Origin: Actinomycetes bacterium
GTDB lineage: Bacteria > Actinomycetota > Actinomycetes > Propionibacteriales > Propionibacteriaceae
Assembly: GCA_023393755.1 (NCBI GenBank)
Contig: JAEXCA010000198.1
Coordinates: 1 to 7,821, forward strand
Reading direction: 5' to 3'
Length of the DNA stretch: 7,821 nt
This document shows positions 5,879 through 7,821 of the stretch, one piece after another (position 1 is the stretch's first letter; every line of letters begins with the position of its first letter). The notes under the pieces are model-generated. The model made no database searches. It worked only from the letters and a program-made list of their open reading frames with translations, and was not told where the DNA came from. The position numbers and the translations under genes were made by a program.

Positions 5879-6792
5879 CCCTTCACCGCTCCTGCCATGA
5901 TGCCGGACACCAGGTGGCGGCCGGCGACTGCGAACAACACCAGCAGCGGGACGGTGGCCAGCACCACACCCGCCATGATCAGTGCCATGTCCTTGAAGTA
6001 GGAGGCCTGCAGCAACTGTAGGGCGACCGGCAGGGTCGGATTGGTCGACCCAAGGATCACGAACGGCCAGAAGAAGTTCGTCCAGCTGGCCACGAAGGTG
6101 AACAGCGCCAGCATGGCCGCGGCCGGACGCGCGGCGGGCAGCGCCACGTGCCAGAACGTCCGGATCATCGAGCAGCCGTCCACCCGCGCCGCCTCGATCA
6201 GCTCGTAGGGCAGCGCCTCGGAGAGGTACTGGGTCATCCAGAACACCCCGAAGGCGGTCACCATGCCCGGGACGATCACCGCCTGCAACTTGCCGATCCA
6301 GTCCAGGTTCCGCATCACGATGAACAGCGGCACGATGCCCAGCTGGGTGGGGACGGCCATCGTCCCGATCACGAAGGCGAGCAGTCCGTTGCGTCCGGGG
6401 TAGCGGAGCTTGGCGAAGGAGAACCCGGCCAGGGTGGAGAAGAACACCACCGAGAGCGCCGTCACCACCGAGACGATCAGCGAGTTGAGCACCGCCTGCC
6501 AGAACTTGATGTCCGAGGCCAGCACCCGGGCGGCGTTCTCCAGGAAGTGGCCCTGCGGGAGCAGCGACGGGATCGGGTTCTGCGCGATGTCGGCAGCGGT
6601 CGACGAGGCCAGCAGGAAGGCGTAGTAGAGCGGGTAGGCCGAGATCAACAGGACGATGCCCAGCACGGCGTAGGTGACCCAGCCGGGACGGCGCATGCCC
6701 TGGTCGTACTGGCCGCGGCGACGGCGCGCGGCCCGGGCGGCGCCCTTGCCGGCGACCTGCTCGATCATGCCGATCGACATCTGGGAGCTCAT
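5875..6792 (-). CDS. Carbohydrate ABC transporter permease, MalG/CebG type
   Basis: This 305-residue inner-membrane protein has six predicted helices (about 39-62, 101-123, 135-160, 168-188, 225-247, 270-292). The conserved EAA loop at about 197-223 (ELIEAARVDGCSMIRTFWHV, then a Leu-Pro) contacts the ATPase. The C-terminus SGIMAGAVKG is the characteristic end of MalG/CebG-like subunits. The basic N-terminus (ARAARRRRGQ) suits a cytoplasmic location. It pairs with the upstream permease to form the channel of a CUT1-family sugar importer. The ATG at 6790-6792 overlaps the stop of the upstream permease (ATGA at 6789-6792). Its own stop overlaps the glycosidase ATG, so all three genes are likely translated together. 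The same frame stays open far upstream, across the first permease gene, but that part has no permease-like character and is a shadow. Confidence 0.95.
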   Translation of the reverse strand: MSSQMSIGMIEQVAGKGAARAARRRRGQYDQGMRRPGWVTYAVLGIVLLISAYPLYYAFLLASSTAADIAQNPIPSLLPQGHFLENAARVLASDIKFWQAVLNSLIVSVVTALSVVFFSTLAGFSFAKLRYPGRNGLLAFVIGTMAVPTQLGIVPLFIVMRNLDWIGKLQAVIVPGMVTAFGVFWMTQYLSEALPYELIEAARVDGCSMIRTFWHVALPAARPAAAMLALFTFVASWTNFFWPFVILGSTNPTLPVALQLLQASYFKDMALIMAGVVLATVPLLVLFAVAGRHLVSGIMAGAVKG

Positions 6793-7760
6793 CGGGTCAC
6801 CGCCCTGGTGCGCCGGGGGCGTCCGTCCCCGGAGGTGGAGATCCGGCTGGTCAGCCAGTAGTTCAGCAGCGCGAAGACGACGATCACCACGAACAGCACC
6901 CAGGCCACCGACGAGGCCCGGCCGAAGTCGCGCTGGTTGCCCCAGCCGAGTTCGTAGAGGTACATGGTGACCGTCATCCACTGCCGGTCGGCACCGCCGA
7001 GGCCGATCTGGTCGAACATCCGCGGCTCGTCGAAGATCTGCAGCCCGCCGATGGTGGAGGTGATCACCACGAAGATCAGGGTCGGGCGCAGCATCGGGAC
7101 GGTCACCGCGAAGAAGCTGCGCAGCCGGCTGGCGCCGTCCACCACGGCGGCCTCGAGGACGTCCCGCGGGATGGCCTGCATGGCGGCCAGGAAGATCAGG
7201 GTGTTGTAGCCGGTCCAGCGGAAGTTGACCATCACCGAGATGGCCAGGTGGGCGAACAGCGGATCCTTGTGCCAGCCGATCGGGTCGAACCCGAGCACCT
7301 GCAGGACGGCGTTCGCCAGGCCGGACTGGTCGGCGAAGATCTGGTTGAAGATCAGGCCGACCGCCACCGGGGCCACCACGTAGGGCACCAGGACGCCCAT
7401 CCGCCAGAAGGTCTTGGCGCGCAGGTTGGCGTCCAGCACGGCGGCGATCGCGAGCGCCGCGATCACCTGCGGCACCGAGGAGAGCAGGAAGATGCTGAAG
7501 GTGTTGGCCAGCGCCTTCCAGAACCGCTCGGCGGTCAGCACGTAGGCGTAGTTCTCGACGCCGACGAAGCCCTTGTTGCCCAGCAAGAGGTCGTAGTCGT
7601 GCACCGAGACGAAGGCGGTGTAGGCCAGTGGGAACAGCCCCACCAGCGCGAAGAGCAGGAAGAACGGTGCGATGTAGAGGTAGGGGGCGCTCTTCACGTC
7701 CCACCGGCTGAGCGTGGCACGCCAAGCCGACGGCGGCGCCTGGGTGGCGGTCGCGGTCAC
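6789..7760 (-). CDS. Carbohydrate ABC transporter permease, MalF/CebF type
   Basis: The 323-residue product is the first permease of the sugar importer. Six membrane helices are visible (about 26-50, 88-110, 120-142, 171-194, 226-243, 284-305). The EAA loop is at 203-226 (EAAVVDGASRLRSFFAVTVP), where the ATPase docks. The GYNTLIFLAAMQAIP segment before it is typical of CUT1 permeases. The start is a GTG at 7758-7760 with a good Shine-Dalgarno, AAGGAG at 7767-7772, 6 nt away. Only 26 nt separate this start from the G run at the window end, so the expected substrate-binding lipoprotein gene and the operon promoter are not visible. The ATPase is also absent, as in cebEFG loci that use the shared MsiK protein. 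Cellobiose or another beta-glucoside is the likely substrate, inferred from the GH1 and LacI neighbours. Confidence 0.95.
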   Translation of the reverse strand: MTATATQAPPSAWRATLSRWDVKSAPYLYIAPFFLLFALVGLFPLAYTAFVSVHDYDLLLGNKGFVGVENYAYVLTAERFWKALANTFSIFLLSSVPQVIAALAIAAVLDANLRAKTFWRMGVLVPYVVAPVAVGLIFNQIFADQSGLANAVLQVLGFDPIGWHKDPLFAHLAISVMVNFRWTGYNTLIFLAAMQAIPRDVLEAAVVDGASRLRSFFAVTVPMLRPTLIFVVITSTIGGLQIFDEPRMFDQIGLGGADRQWMTVTMYLYELGWGNQRDFGRASSVAWVLFVVIVVFALLNYWLTSRISTSGDGRPRRTRAVTR

Positions 7761-7766
7761 GTTTCG

Positions 7767-7772
7767 CTCCTT
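7767..7772 (-). promoter_or_regulatory. Ribosome binding site of the first permease
   Basis: AAGGAG on the minus strand, 6 nt before the GTG at 7760. It is the clearest Shine-Dalgarno in the window and fixes the start of the first permease at the GTG rather than at a later codon. Confidence 0.75.
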
Positions 7773-7785
7773 CGCGGTCGGGTGG

Positions 7786-7821
<36 letters not shown>

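Noticed and set aside
2603..6001. A very long open frame (over 1100 codons) on the plus strand, antisense to the kinase, repressor and glycosidase
   Set aside because: Its translation is a low-complexity Arg/Pro/Gly/Ala/His mix with no domain, and it lies opposite recognisable genes. Long antisense frames are expected where third positions are almost all G or C.
5875..7725. One minus-strand frame joining an upstream stretch to the second permease, suggesting a fusion protein
   Set aside because: The upstream half is the wrong frame of the first permease gene and is Arg/Pro-rich. The first permease frame is intact with its own ribosome site, and the two genes meet by an ATGA overlap.

Overview
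The window is very GC-rich, with G or C at almost every third codon position, GTG as well as ATG starts, and gene families typical of Actinobacteria: a PspC-domain histidine kinase with a NarL-type regulator, and a CebFG/BglC/CebR-like sugar locus. I read it as an actinobacterial chromosome fragment, perhaps Propionibacteriales-like, but the genus is not decided by the sequence. The right edge is a run of 35 G (7787-7821), which looks like an assembly or sequencing artefact at a contig end.

Layout, left to right. (1) 1-876, plus strand: C-terminal part of a TPR-repeat protein whose start lies outside the window. (2) 946-1200, plus strand: a GlsB/YeaQ/YmgE-type small membrane protein, probably read from a leaderless mRNA. 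(3) 1217-1251: a strong hairpin between convergent genes, a likely shared terminator. (4) 1271-3263, minus strand: a two-component system made of a PspC-type sensor kinase followed 7 nt later by a NarL/FixJ response regulator. A possible 42-codon cysteine-containing ORF (3260-3388) sits directly upstream, and its TGA overlaps the kinase GTG. (5) 3449-7760, minus strand: a tightly packed sugar operon transcribed from the right edge, in the order ABC permease (MalF/CebF type), ABC permease (MalG/CebG type), GH1 beta-glycosidase, LacI-family repressor. The first two junctions are ATGA stop/start overlaps and the third gap is 15 nt.

How the genes work together. The two permeases would form the membrane channel of a carbohydrate ABC importer. 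The substrate-binding lipoprotein and the ATPase are not in the window; the former is expected just beyond the right edge and the latter is often a shared MsiK-type protein encoded elsewhere. The imported beta-glucoside (cellobiose or a relative, by analogy with cebEFG-bglC/cebR) would be hydrolysed in the cytoplasm by the GH1 enzyme, which has no signal peptide. The LacI protein encoded last would sense the sugar and control the operon. The kinase/regulator pair is probably a separate cell-envelope-stress system.

No rRNA, tRNA, CRISPR array, insertion sequence or phage gene was seen. The most interesting points are the small ORF coupled to the kinase, a block of rare codons with an embedded promoter-like sequence and a mirror repeat at the kinase 3' end, and the leaderless promoter of the GlsB gene. 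I do not see convincing evidence of a wholly new system; most of the window is recognisable.
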